Below, piece by piece: positions 24,207 through 32,618 of a DNA stretch of 57,766 bases. This DNA comes from a virus. The notes beneath the pieces are model-generated. The model had not been told where the DNA came from, made no database searches, and was given only the letters and a program-made list of their open reading frames with translations. The stretch spans positions 1 to 57,766 of IMG/VR virus record IMGVR_UViG_3300043399_000632. One strand, given 5' to 3'. Position 1 is the first letter of the stretch. Each line of letters starts with the position of its first letter. The position numbers and the translations under genes are program-made.

Positions 24207-24228
24207 GAAACCTTTCTTGTTTCTATAT
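24207..24228 (-). promoter_or_regulatory. Hairpin around the dNMP kinase ribosome site
   Basis: On the minus strand ATAGAAAC and GTTTCTAT pair as an 8-base stem. The AAGAAAG ribosome site lies in the loop, and the stem reaches the AT of the start codon. It may tune initiation. Confidence 0.4.
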
Positions 24229-24255
24229 GTTATGACATTATTACATTCATGTCAA
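24227..24255 (-). promoter_or_regulatory. sigma70-type promoter of the dNMP kinase
   Basis: Perfect TTGACA (24250-24255), a 17-base spacer, and TAACAT (24227-24232), with the ATG 22 bases further on. The -10 matches 4 of 6. The spacing and the perfect -35 equal those of the other early promoters in the window. Confidence 0.5.
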
Positions 24256-24260
24256 CAGTG

Positions 24261-25019
24261 TTAGCCAACAACGAAGGAAAACGGTGTTCCACCATCTTTG
24301 TAGTTGATGATGTCCTGGTCTAATGTCTCGATTTCAGCTTTACCTTCAGCCTTTAAAGCAGTGCCATTGAGAGCAGTCCCACCTTGCGGGCCAGCAATTT
24401 GAGCAAACTTTTCACGAGCCTCACCTAACATGATTTTACAAGTTGCTAGGGCATAATCACGAAGCCAAGAACCCGCAAATGTATCTTGGATCAAGTTGAA
24501 ATCTGGACGATGATTGTCGACTAGAAGTAGGACTTCTTCTTCAGTCCTAGGTCGTTGATCGATTGTTAGTAGTTTTGTAGTTCGATTAAAATTGAAATTT
24601 ATTTCACTGCCGAACATTTTACCTACTAGTTTTTGGTAGCTAGCAAAGGCATAATAGGTAGCAAGACCGCCCATGTTAGTGCTTGTCAGCAAGTATGTGT
24701 TACTATAAGCCAAATTAAACGGTTCGAATAAACTTCCGCCATCTCCTCCGCCAGTGCGACTGCCAATACTTCTTCGATAGATTCTACGAACGTTTTCAAT
24801 TTCCGGAGCTAATACGTAGTTATTCTGGTCAGTCTGTAGATGTAAAAACGCAAAGCTCTGTTCAACACTATTTGAACTTCGTTGCCTAAACTTGCGCAAC
24901 GCTCTATCAATTGCAGTGTTATAGTGAGCAGGGTCTAGTTCAACATCAATCAGGCCGTCGCCTAACATTAGTTTAATATAATCTACTACTTGTTGTCGTT
25001 GATTTTCTGAGTCAGTCAT
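24261..25019 (-). CDS. Neck protein, gp13-like
   Basis: A protein of about 252 residues. The pattern fits the head-tail neck protein family of marine T4-like phages: YIKLMLGDGLIDVELDPAHY near the N-terminus, AIDRALRKFRQRSS, an RIYRRSIGSRTGGG loop, YYAFASYQKLVGKMFG, and a C-terminal helix after WLRDYALATCKIMLGEAR. It sits divergently from gp14, its usual partner in closing the filled head. Two Met codons exist. The first (25034) falls inside a late octamer, so 25019 (MTDSENQ) is preferred. Confidence 0.6.
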   Translation of the reverse strand: MTDSENQRQQVVDYIKLMLGDGLIDVELDPAHYNTAIDRALRKFRQRSSNSVEQSFAFLHLQTDQNNYVLAPEIENVRRIYRRSIGSRTGGGDGGSLFEPFNLAYSNTYLLTSTNMGGLATYYAFASYQKLVGKMFGSEINFNFNRTTKLLTIDQRPRTEEEVLLLVDNHRPDFNLIQDTFAGSWLRDYALATCKIMLGEAREKFAQIAGPQGGTALNGTALKAEGKAEIETLDQDIINYKDGGTPFSFVVG

Positions 25020-25024
25020 GCTTT

Positions 25025-25032
25025 TATTTATC
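25025..25032 (-). promoter_or_regulatory. T4-late-type promoter GATAAATA (gp13 side)
   Basis: GATAAATA ends 5 bases before the ATG at 25019. Together with the octamer at 25046-25053 on the other strand it forms a compact divergent late promoter pair only about 40 bases wide. Confidence 0.65.
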
Positions 25033-25045
25033 ATGTGTTTTGGCT

Positions 25046-25053
25046 AATAAATA
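25046..25053 (+). promoter_or_regulatory. T4-late-type promoter AATAAATA (gp14 side)
   Basis: AATAAATA on the plus strand ends 7 bases before the ATG at 25061. A TTG-started longer frame at 25040 would include the promoter itself and is therefore unlikely. Confidence 0.65.
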
Positions 25054-25060
25054 CACTACT

Positions 25061-26254
25061 ATGCCAAAATTGTCACTATATCGTCCAGAAAAGGGGAATG
25101 ACTTTAAGTTTCTCGATAGAAACATCGAAGAGCAGTTCCAAGTCGGAGGAGTTGATTGCTTTATTCACAAATATCTTGGGCCTACGAACCCGGCTGATGG
25201 CGAATCAACACCTAGCATCCCTACACAGACCAACGATATTCCTGAATTGGGAATTCAAGATATCCTTTTTGGAGAAAACAGGGATCGAAGATATGATCCC
25301 GATGTATACGTTCTTCGAGGAATTTATAGTATGCAAGATGTAGAATTTAACCTGAGTCAGTTTGGGTTATTCCTACAGAATGATGTTGTACTAATGCATT
25401 TCCACCTAAGATCTAGCGTTGAGAATTTTGGCAGAAAACTTATGGCTGGAGATGTTATTGAGCTGCCACATCTAAAAGACGAATACGCATTAGACACTGC
25501 CGCCGTTGCTCTAAAAAGATTCTATGTTATACAAGATGTCACTCGACCGGCGAACGGGTTTAGTCAAACTTGGTACCCGCATCTAATCAGGGCTAAGTGT
25601 GTTCCCCTAGTTGATAGTCAAGAATTTAGTGAAATTTTAGATGCAGATCTAAAAGACGCTGATGGAAATGACACCGGTAGCAGCTTACGAGACCTAATTT
25701 CTCAATATAATACTAACATAGAGATAAACGATCAAATACTAGCACAAGCCGACGCAGATGCTGCTATGAGCGGGTACGATACAACTCACATGTACGCAAT
25801 ACCACTGCGGCCTGATGGCACCATCGACGTAGCGGATGCGTCAATTGACGACATTGATGTTAGTTTAGAAAACATAGCAATGGATGCTAGCATTGTGCTG
25901 CAGAGTCCAACTAGAAATGTGTATATTGGTTATTTGACAGGTGATGGTATCCCCCCAAATGGCGCTCCGTTTGCTTCAGGGGTGTCATTTCCAAGCAATC
26001 CCGTTAAGGGTCAATTCCATTTAAGAACTGATCATATGCCAAACAGGCTTTATAGGTTCGATGGCTCCAACTGGATCAACTACGAAAACAATGTCCGAAT
26101 GACGCTCAACAACTCGGGCACTGATAACACAAAGCCGAGATATACCCAAAAGGCCGGATTCATTAATAACAACAACACTGCAACTATTGCCGGCGAAGTT
26201 GTTCAAGAACGCCAGGCACTCAGCAAAGCACTTCGCCCTAAGGCGGATATTTAA
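25061..26254 (+). CDS. 14: Neck protein gp14-like with C-terminal surface module
   Basis: A protein of 397 residues from the preferred ATG (MPKLSLYRPEKGNDF). The gp14 core has FLDRNIEEQFQVGGVD, DVEFNLSQFGLFLQNDVVL and KLMAGDVIELPHLKDEY, in line with T4 gp14 (256 residues), which joins gp13 to seal the head. After about residue 290 an extra module is added (VYIGYL..., GQFHLRTD, LYRFDGSNW), of the same type as those inserted in gp18 and at the end of gp15. The gene is on the plus strand and heads a short island with gp15 and Nudix. Confidence 0.75.
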   Translation: MPKLSLYRPEKGNDFKFLDRNIEEQFQVGGVDCFIHKYLGPTNPADGESTPSIPTQTNDIPELGIQDILFGENRDRRYDPDVYVLRGIYSMQDVEFNLSQFGLFLQNDVVLMHFHLRSSVENFGRKLMAGDVIELPHLKDEYALDTAAVALKRFYVIQDVTRPANGFSQTWYPHLIRAKCVPLVDSQEFSEILDADLKDADGNDTGSSLRDLISQYNTNIEINDQILAQADADAAMSGYDTTHMYAIPLRPDGTIDVADASIDDIDVSLENIAMDASIVLQSPTRNVYIGYLTGDGIPPNGAPFASGVSFPSNPVKGQFHLRTDHMPNRLYRFDGSNWINYENNVRMTLNNSGTDNTKPRYTQKAGFINNNNTATIAGEVVQERQALSKALRPKADI

Positions 26255-26333
26255 GGAGGCTCCAGGTTAACACTGGTGTATAATCATAGATTATTGGTAT
26301 GATGGACAAATACGGCGTTACTTAACGCAATTC

Positions 26334-27668
26334 ATGAGAGTTATGAGCAACTTTGGTTACAAAGATGCCAAAGGCAAGGTAACCAGAGTCCCTGTTCGAT
26401 ACGGCGACGTGAATCGTCAAGTTGCTTCTATCTTAAGAAAGAACAGCGAAAACTCGATGCCTACAGCACCTCTTATTTCTTGTTACATCAAAGATTTACA
26501 ATTTGATATTACTAGACTTCAGGATCCTACGTTTGTTAGTAAAGTACATATTCGGGAGCGAGAATTTGATAGTGAAAACAATGTTTATCTAAATACTCAA
26601 GGGAAGAATTATACAGTCGAACGCATAATGCCAAGCCCTTATCAGATCACCTTTCAAGCCGATATGTGGTTTACGAACACTGAGCAAAAGTTACAAATTT
26701 TCGAACAAATTGCAGTGTTGTTCAATCCTAGTTTAGAAATTCAAACAACTGATAACTATATCGACTGGACAAGCCTGAGTGTGCTGACACTGGACAACAT
26801 TACATTCTCTAGTCGATCAATTCCCCAAGGAGTTGAGCAGGACATCGATGTGCTAACTATGATGTTTAAGGCTCCAATTTGGATTACACCACCAGCTAAA
26901 GTAAAAAAGCTTGGCATTGTTACCAAGATAATCACAGATGTTTTTGCCTTGAATCAGGACGAACTACAAAATAACTACAGTACTCCGGAATCCGTGTTAG
27001 ATTTCGGTGAAAAAGATAGTCGCATTGTAGTCACTCCGGGAAACTTTGATTTACTTGTTCTAGACAACGCAGCCACATTAGTAAAGTCGTCAACTCTGAT
27101 GGATAGTCTGACATCACACCCGTCTGGAGCAACACCGTGGTTTAGGTTACTTGATTTATATCCTGGAAAATTTAGAGCCGGGTTAAGCCAACTTAGACTT
27201 AGAAAATCTGATGGTAATGAAATTGTGGCATACATTAGTTTAGATCCTATGGACGATCAAAAAATGCTACTAAATTTTGATCAAGACACTATTCCCACAG
27301 ATACATATATTCAAGGTAGAGGAACAATTGATGCTATTATTGATCCTCAAACATACAACCCCAGGGTCTTGAATCCAGGTACCAGGTTCCTAATTCTAGA
27401 AAATATCAATCATAATATTGATTACGAAAACTACGACGGTCCGGACGCATGGAAGAATTCTGATGGATCTGAGTTTCAAGCCAATGCCAACGATATTATC
27501 GAATGGGATGGCGGGTCCTGGAACGTTGTATTCAATTCTTTAGAGTCTTCAGATCTGGTTTACATAACTAATACATACACTGGTATACAATACAAATGGG
27601 ATAGTAACCAGTGGACTAAAAGCTTCGAAGGGGTATACGATCAAGAATTATGGAGACTGATCCTATAA
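26334..27668 (+). CDS. 15: gp15 tail sheath stabilizer/completion protein with C-terminal module
   Basis: A 444-residue protein. Residues about 1-200 follow the T4 gp15 pattern (272 residues): VPVRYGDVNRQVASIL, LPLISC-like APLISCYIKDLQFDIT, the PSPYQITFQADMWF strand, EQKLQIFEQIAVLFNP and MMFKAPIWITPPAKV. Gp15 caps the tube and sheath at the head-proximal end. The last about 60 residues add G-x-W / YKW-type segments (GGSWNVVFN, YKWDSNQWT) like those in gp14 and gp18. The start is uncertain between 26334 and 26343 (MSNFGYKD); neither has a strong ribosome site. Confidence 0.78.
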   Translation: MRVMSNFGYKDAKGKVTRVPVRYGDVNRQVASILRKNSENSMPTAPLISCYIKDLQFDITRLQDPTFVSKVHIREREFDSENNVYLNTQGKNYTVERIMPSPYQITFQADMWFTNTEQKLQIFEQIAVLFNPSLEIQTTDNYIDWTSLSVLTLDNITFSSRSIPQGVEQDIDVLTMMFKAPIWITPPAKVKKLGIVTKIITDVFALNQDELQNNYSTPESVLDFGEKDSRIVVTPGNFDLLVLDNAATLVKSSTLMDSLTSHPSGATPWFRLLDLYPGKFRAGLSQLRLRKSDGNEIVAYISLDPMDDQKMLLNFDQDTIPTDTYIQGRGTIDAIIDPQTYNPRVLNPGTRFLILENINHNIDYENYDGPDAWKNSDGSEFQANANDIIEWDGGSWNVVFNSLESSDLVYITNTYTGIQYKWDSNQWTKSFEGVYDQELWRLIL

Positions 27669-28090
27669 ATCACATCATTTGTAGTGGCGGTATGTTCATC
27701 GCCCGTGATACAAAACGGTTCTTATTTTTGTTGAGAACTCAGGGAAGAACTGCCGGTATGTGGGGATTTGCAGGTGGGAAAAAAGAACCCAACGATTATA
27801 CTCCGATTGATACTCTTAAAAGAGAAATCCTTGAAGAAGTCGGGGACACACCACCTATAGAAAAAGTTGTACCTTTGGAATTATTCACTAGCAATGATCA
27901 AAGGTTTCACTACCATACCTACGCCATCATTGTCAATAATGAGTTTATACCAACGCTCAACAGTGAACATTCTGGATACGCATGGTGTGCTTATGATTTT
28001 TGGCCAAAGCCATTACATCAAGGTGTAAAAAATAGCCTTAGTGACCGCATCACTAAGGCTAAACTTGAATTACTTTTAGAACTAATTTAA
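27650..28090 (+). CDS. Nudix hydrolase
   Basis: A 146-residue Nudix-fold protein. The box is GGKKEP...REILEEVGD, with an insertion of about 4 residues compared with the classic GX5EX7REUXEEXGU spacing; the REILEEVG helix with its metal-binding glutamates is intact. Likely substrates are nucleoside diphosphates linked to another group (for example nucleotide sugars, oxidised dNTPs or NADH), not definable here. It overlaps the end of gp15 by 19 bases, and the stop of the convergent glycosyltransferase gene by 4. Its 3' end also encodes a minus-strand terminator. Confidence 0.82.
   Translation: METDPINHIICSGGMFIARDTKRFLFLLRTQGRTAGMWGFAGGKKEPNDYTPIDTLKREILEEVGDTPPIEKVVPLELFTSNDQRFHYHTYAIIVNNEFIPTLNSEHSGYAWCAYDFWPKPLHQGVKNSLSDRITKAKLELLLELI
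28027..28061 (-). terminator. Terminator of the glycan operon, inside the Nudix coding end
   Basis: A perfect 12-base-pair inverted repeat (28033-28044 with 28050-28061) with a 5-base loop. On the minus strand it is followed at once by six T, about 25 bases beyond the stop of the last minus-strand gene. It lies wholly within the plus-strand Nudix coding sequence. Confidence 0.85.
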
Positions 28091-28542
28091 CTAAAATTAT
28101 CGGTCACAGCTGCGACTACCACATCTGGAGACACAAACGAGTCTTCATTAAATTCTGCTTGCTCCCATAACCAAAATTGTTTATCTCTGAGGTAGTCTCT
28201 AGACTTTAATAAGTTGATGTTTTCTTTGTGCCCAAAAATGTTTGGATCGCTTTGACCGAATATAGCAATTCCCCGAACACCGAGATCCCAACAAAAGTGC
28301 TGACCAAAACTATCAACACCAATCCATGTATCGCATGATTGAATCAACTCTGCCAGTTGATCTAAAGATAGTCCCACTCTAAAATCCTCAGCAAGCTTTG
28401 GTTCTCCAGCAGTTCCGACTTGAATTACAGTATGACCTAGTTCAGTAAGTTTGGAGATAACTTCAGGCCACCATGGATAATTCTTTGGATGCTGCTTTTC
28501 TTCCCGCATTGTTTTAGCAAATGGGAAAATTACAATGTTCAT
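28087..28542 (-). CDS. GT9-like heptosyltransferase-type domain protein
   Basis: A 151-residue protein matching only the C-terminal half of GT9 (ADP-heptose:LPS heptosyltransferase) proteins: an IVIFPFAKTMREEKQHPKNYP start, WWPEVISKLTELGHTVIQVG, and the SCDTWIGVDSFGQHFCWDLG block with the nucleotide-sugar site. The N-terminal Rossmann half is missing, but a related domain is fused at the end of the neighbouring GT2 protein, which overlaps it by 4 bases. The two could together form one GT9 enzyme. It is last in the 35238-28087 operon. Confidence 0.7.
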   Translation of the reverse strand: MNIVIFPFAKTMREEKQHPKNYPWWPEVISKLTELGHTVIQVGTAGEPKLAEDFRVGLSLDQLAELIQSCDTWIGVDSFGQHFCWDLGVRGIAIFGQSDPNIFGHKENINLLKSRDYLRDKQFWLWEQAEFNEDSFVSPDVVVAAVTDNFS

Positions 28543-29510
28543 AGCCTATCTCCTACATAAAATTTTCTAAATGCGTTTTCCAAGCTGTCAGTCCATTTCC
28601 ATTGATCCATTTTTCCGTATATATTGAACCCGTCTAGATTTCCAAATCGATCATAGGCTTCCTGAATACTGCGACCTGGTATAATATCGGGGTAGCAGCT
28701 GAATATCACTGGATTTTTCACATCGGGCAACACATGTTTCATTACAATATGATCTCCCATCCCACAATCTAATACAACGATTGTATTATCTTTAAACTCC
28801 ATGTAATTATGGAAAATATAATCATCCCTTCTAAACATTTCAGCGTCTTCACTTCGGACGCCCCCAGTTTTATTCTTTAAATGCCAAGTCACCGCATCAG
28901 GAACCACATATATTTCGTAGCCGCGCTGCTTTAGTCCGTATGTAAATAGCGTTTCTTCTCTAAAAGCAGCTCTGCTTAGTGCCAAATTGTAATCATGTAT
29001 ACCCGCCCTATACAAAAAAGAACAGTGCAAATGATCAACCGATCGTTTTTCTTTAATGTAATCCCACTGGATACTGGGTTCCCAGATATCTTCAATTCTC
29101 CCTGTTGAATTTTCAACAGGGGCGAATGGCGGAGTTAGTACAGAGCCACCGACCGCACCTACGGTAGGTGTGACATGGCTCCAAAGGGTCTCTAACACGT
29201 TTGGTTCCGGAATAGTATCATCATCGACTCGCCATACCCAGTCAAACCCCCGGGTGTTTGCAACCTGATGGTTGTGATGCTGCCCTTTTCTTTTACCGAA
29301 AATCACTTCCCAGCCAATACCTTTCAAGTCTAGCATGGAGAATAGGTACTGATAACACTGGATTTCTCTCAAATCTTTGGCATCGTCATTGTCATCAAAA
29401 ATGATCAAATGATCTGGTTTCTTTGTCTGGCAGAGAACTGCCTGAATAGCCATCGGCAGTGACGTTTCATATCTCCCCCGAGTTGAGATCGAACATAAAA
29501 TTTTACTCAT
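28539..29510 (-). CDS. GT2 glycosyltransferase fused to a GT9-like N-domain
   Basis: A 323-residue protein. Residues 1-235 are a GT-A fold: CSISTRGRYETSLPMAI near the start, RVDDDTIPEPN as the DxD metal site, and a later VPDAVTWHLKN. From about 240, VVLDCGMGDHIVMKHVLPDV...PVIFSCYPDI resembles the GxGD start of GT9 glycosyltransferases. The next gene down encodes a GT9 second half, so a split GT9 enzyme is possible. It likely adds a sugar to phage or host glycan. Confidence 0.72.
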   Translation of the reverse strand: MSKILCSISTRGRYETSLPMAIQAVLCQTKKPDHLIIFDDNDDAKDLREIQCYQYLFSMLDLKGIGWEVIFGKRKGQHHNHQVANTRGFDWVWRVDDDTIPEPNVLETLWSHVTPTVGAVGGSVLTPPFAPVENSTGRIEDIWEPSIQWDYIKEKRSVDHLHCSFLYRAGIHDYNLALSRAAFREETLFTYGLKQRGYEIYVVPDAVTWHLKNKTGGVRSEDAEMFRRDDYIFHNYMEFKDNTIVVLDCGMGDHIVMKHVLPDVKNPVIFSCYPDIIPGRSIQEAYDRFGNLDGFNIYGKMDQWKWTDSLENAFRKFYVGDRL

Positions 29511-30124
29511 AGTTTTTTAGCAACAACAGTTAAAATATTTTGAGGCTCTTTGCCTTGTCTTATCACATCTTCAATGTATGAATGTGTAATCACCCTATAC
29601 CCCTGAGACTCGACAAATGCTGTTAGGGACTCTTTGTTAAAATGATGCAAGTGTTCGTTGGGTTTTCTGTGTTTCCAGTTAGTAAACCACTCATCGTCGT
29701 CTGGGTATTTGCAATTTGGAACTGAAATCACAATGTAATTACAGTCTAATCGATTTAGAAAATCAATAGATTCAAAATGCTCTAAAGAATCATAAAATGT
29801 GATAATGTCATAATGACCATCAAACATCGTTTCAGATTTTACACAATTTTCAGGTAAGTGATTCCAAATTAAATCATAACCTGAGCATATGTTAAATTGT
29901 CTCTGGCAGGCTCTTAAAAAATCTCCGTTACCAAACCCTACATCCAAAACCGTTGTTAATTTATTAATATCCGGAATCGCCCCGTTAATATATCCCAATC
30001 TTAAATAAGACAGCCAATGGGATAAATCCCGAATCCTATTGTATTCTATTCCATAATCTTTTATAAATGGATCATGTAATTGCTGGTGTAAAACTCCATA
30101 CGCATCTTTAAAATAATTATTCAT
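29507..30124 (-). CDS. Class I SAM-dependent methyltransferase
   Basis: A 205-residue methyltransferase. SAM motif I is LDVGFGNGDFLRAC (about residues 61-74), and motif IV-like DIITFYDSLEHFESIDFLN follows, then YIVISVPNCKYPDD and HLHHFNKESLTAFVESQGY. This layout is shared with Methyltransf_23-type sugar or lipid methyltransferases. It overlaps neighbours on both sides by 4 bases within the glycosyltransferase operon, so a sugar O-methyltransferase is likely. Confidence 0.75.
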   Translation of the reverse strand: MNNYFKDAYGVLHQQLHDPFIKDYGIEYNRIRDLSHWLSYLRLGYINGAIPDINKLTTVLDVGFGNGDFLRACQRQFNICSGYDLIWNHLPENCVKSETMFDGHYDIITFYDSLEHFESIDFLNRLDCNYIVISVPNCKYPDDDEWFTNWKHRKPNEHLHHFNKESLTAFVESQGYRVITHSYIEDVIRQGKEPQNILTVVAKKL

Positions 30125-32172
30125 TTTGGTTTCCGTTCTCCATGATAGCCAATAATCTTATCAGTATACTTCAATTTAGTAGTTGCTAACACTGCGGAGA
30201 TAAAATCAAAATCATGGGTGATTCTTGCGCCGGGAGTGTGTATCCATTTCTCTACTTGCGGTTTTGCTAGATCTACTCGAATCATAACATTTAGCGTGTC
30301 TATGCATGTAAATTTGACTTCAGTTTCCGAAATATCCCACGGATCGGGCAAAAATACATCAAATTTATCCATATAAATTTTTCCGACCGATATCCCATGT
30401 GTGTCTTTTACAGGTTCGATATTTCGAATATGTGTTTCGAGGTAGTCTTGATTAAATGTGTTGTCGTCATCCAAGAAACACACGTATTCGTTATCAGTAG
30501 ATCGGATTGCGTTTAATGCCGACATCCGCGGCAGGCCACCTAACTGCCCCTCGTGTTCAACACAGCTATAACGAATTCTAGAATCTCCTAAATGTTTGAT
30601 GTAATAGTATACATCCTCATCATGCCCGTCAGCAACCACGTGGTGAATATAATTTTGATAGGTTTGTGATCTCACAGAATCTATGGCTTTCTTAAGTTTA
30701 TCAAATCTCTTGTGAGTCGCTGTGACTATGTGGACTAATGGGTTAAACTGATTATATGTATTCGCCAATTCGGGAACATTTATTACACTATCCTCAAATT
30801 TATCAAAAGCAATATAGTTCACGTTATCATAATGGTAGCAATATCCACCTTTTATCAGCACATCGGTAACCCAGTGGCTTGGCATATAGCACTCAACGTT
30901 TCTTTTGTTAATCGCAGCGGCTAATGGCATACTTCCTGAATAAGTACAAAGAAACTTTTTACAAGAATTGATAATATCTATGTACTCAAATAGGTCCTTA
31001 GGTGTATAATCAACTCGAGTTATAACACAATTGGTATTATGTGCTAACGCAAATTTTAAATAGTCATCTTTAGGCCATTTTACGCTTTCTGAATTAAAAT
31101 CTATGAAAGTTTTATCCTGCCATTCTGGTAAGAACTTAGGCGTATAATAAATCTTAGGATATTGATTGTAAATTTCATGCCATAATGAATACTCAACTCT
31201 AGCCGTATAATTTTTGTTAGGATGGGTAATTGGATATGTAGAATTCAACCGCTCATCGACATTTAGGGTTGGCTCATAATTTGAGTACCCCTTAATGAAC
31301 GGGTTCATGTCTATTAGCTGTTTCACTTCATCATTACGATACCCTTGCTGATTAGAAATGTAAACATCGTACCCTTTATTTGTAAATATTTCAGGAAGCG
31401 TAGAATGAACAAGATTATCTCCAAGACCGGGATATGTATGTTTTAAAATAATTTTATTTTTAAGAGGAGTTCTAGTTTTACTGTGTAAAAGTCTATAATT
31501 GTTTTTGGAATCCTCTTCCAAATCAATAGTCACTAGTGTTTTATCGTGTGCTGTGCCTTCTCCCACATGCCAAATTGGAAAATCGTTCACATAATGTGTT
31601 CCGCTTTCAGATAATGTCGATATTGATGTTACGTTCTTTAACTTGTATTCTGCGTATTCAGTTCGATAGCAGAATTCAACGTCTTCTTGTCCGCCAGTTT
31701 TGAAATCTTCATCCAAAAGACCTAACTCATCAAATAGTGATCTGCGAATCATTACACAGAAAAATATAAGGAAAGTACGTTCAGTAATCGGAGAATGCTG
31801 ACTTAGAACACCAGTGATTCCCATTTTGGGATCTTCAAACGGCGCAACTAGTCTTTCTAGCCATGAGTTCATCGGTTGATCTAAGATCACAGTATCATTG
31901 TTTAACAAAACAATAAACTCACCACTAGCAAGTTCAATGCCGCGATTAGTTGATCTAGCAAACCCCAAAGGCTCGTCAGACCAAGCAACTTTAACATTAT
32001 TGTGTACTCTTTGCAAATCTCGAAGGTACTGTGCTGTATTATCTGTGCAGCCATTTGCAGAAACTACAACTTCAAATTCTCCAGGATTTGAGAATTTATA
32101 TATAGATTCAATACACGGTTTTAAAAAATCATCACAATGATTATAAGTGGGGATTACTATACTGTATTTCAT
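30121..32172 (-). CDS. Three-module glycosyltransferase (GT2 - GT9-like - GT2)
   Basis: A 683-residue protein. Module 1 (1-205) is GT2: VIPTYNHCDDFLKPCIES, ANGCTDNT and LLNNDTVIL. Module 2 (about 240-465) starts IILKHTYPGLGDNLVHS and runs to KKFLCTYSGSMPLAAAINK, like GT9. Module 3 (about 470-683) is again GT2: VHIVTATHKRFDKLKKAIDS and FLDDDNTFNQDYL with the DxD site. One polypeptide thus carries two or three sugar-transfer activities. A weak late octamer lies 9 bases upstream of the ATG, allowing late expression besides operon read-through. Confidence 0.75.
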   Translation of the reverse strand: MKYSIVIPTYNHCDDFLKPCIESIYKFSNPGEFEVVVSANGCTDNTAQYLRDLQRVHNNVKVAWSDEPLGFARSTNRGIELASGEFIVLLNNDTVILDQPMNSWLERLVAPFEDPKMGITGVLSQHSPITERTFLIFFCVMIRRSLFDELGLLDEDFKTGGQEDVEFCYRTEYAEYKLKNVTSISTLSESGTHYVNDFPIWHVGEGTAHDKTLVTIDLEEDSKNNYRLLHSKTRTPLKNKIILKHTYPGLGDNLVHSTLPEIFTNKGYDVYISNQQGYRNDEVKQLIDMNPFIKGYSNYEPTLNVDERLNSTYPITHPNKNYTARVEYSLWHEIYNQYPKIYYTPKFLPEWQDKTFIDFNSESVKWPKDDYLKFALAHNTNCVITRVDYTPKDLFEYIDIINSCKKFLCTYSGSMPLAAAINKRNVECYMPSHWVTDVLIKGGYCYHYDNVNYIAFDKFEDSVINVPELANTYNQFNPLVHIVTATHKRFDKLKKAIDSVRSQTYQNYIHHVVADGHDEDVYYYIKHLGDSRIRYSCVEHEGQLGGLPRMSALNAIRSTDNEYVCFLDDDNTFNQDYLETHIRNIEPVKDTHGISVGKIYMDKFDVFLPDPWDISETEVKFTCIDTLNVMIRVDLAKPQVEKWIHTPGARITHDFDFISAVLATTKLKYTDKIIGYHGERKPK

Positions 32173-32181
32173 AAGTGTGTA

Positions 32182-32189
32182 TATTTACT
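32182..32189 (-). promoter_or_regulatory. Weak T4-late-type octamer AGTAAATA
   Basis: AGTAAATA ends 9 bases before the ATG of the three-module glycosyltransferase, in the only untranslated gap (36 bases) of this operon. Confidence 0.35.
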
Positions 32190-32207
32190 ACGCAGATAAT
32201 CTTCGAT

Positions 32208-32618
32208 TCATTTTGTTAGTGTATATTTTATGATCTCTGACCATTTTTTTGAATCCAGTTCTGTTATACGAAGATCGTAATACTTGGGAGGATTAAAAAG
32301 AGAGTTGGTATCTTCATACCTACCTCGATCTATGGTATCCATCCATATCAAATAGTCTGGATCAAATACGGCACGCATTTCATCAATGGGAGCAACGAAA
32401 TCGCATATCACATACTGTTGAGTAGATTTATCAGCAAGCTCGCGCATTCTGTAGCTCTGTCTTAATCGGCCTTCAACAGAGAAATCCCAATCATTGTACA
32501 TGCTTCGGACTTCATCTGCGTTGAACCATTCAACATGTGGAAAGAGTAGTATTGCTAATTCACTTGCAAGGGTTGTTTTTCCAGACCCAGGCAATCCCAT
32601 GATTAAAATTCGTGTCAT
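32208..32618 (-). CDS. P-loop kinase resembling APS kinase (CysC-like)
   Basis: A 136-residue P-loop protein. Walker A is GLPGSGKTTLA (residues 8-18), followed by WFNADEVRSMYNDWDFS, which resembles the D-x-D-N-x-R / D-L-G-F-S segment of adenylyl-sulfate kinase, then RMRELAD and YVICDFVAP. APS kinase makes PAPS, the sulfate donor used by sulfotransferases, two of which lie about 3 kb upstream in this region. It is shorter than CysC (about 200) and could phosphorylate another small molecule. It overlaps the carbamoyltransferase start by 4 bases. Confidence 0.62.
   Translation of the reverse strand: MTRILIMGLPGSGKTTLASELAILLFPHVEWFNADEVRSMYNDWDFSVEGRLRQSYRMRELADKSTQQYVICDFVAPIDEMRAVFDPDYLIWMDTIDRGRYEDTNSLFNPPKYYDLRITELDSKKWSEIIKYTLTK

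Noticed and set aside
25040-25060. TTG start giving a 7-residue longer gp14
   Set aside because: This stretch contains the late octamer, which must lie upstream of the transcript, and the ATG at 25061 is the conserved-looking start.
26255-26333. Terminator between gp14 and gp15
   Set aside because: The small inverted repeat (GCGTTA/TAACGC) has a 2-base loop and no T-run; gp15 lacks its own clear promoter, so read-through is likelier.
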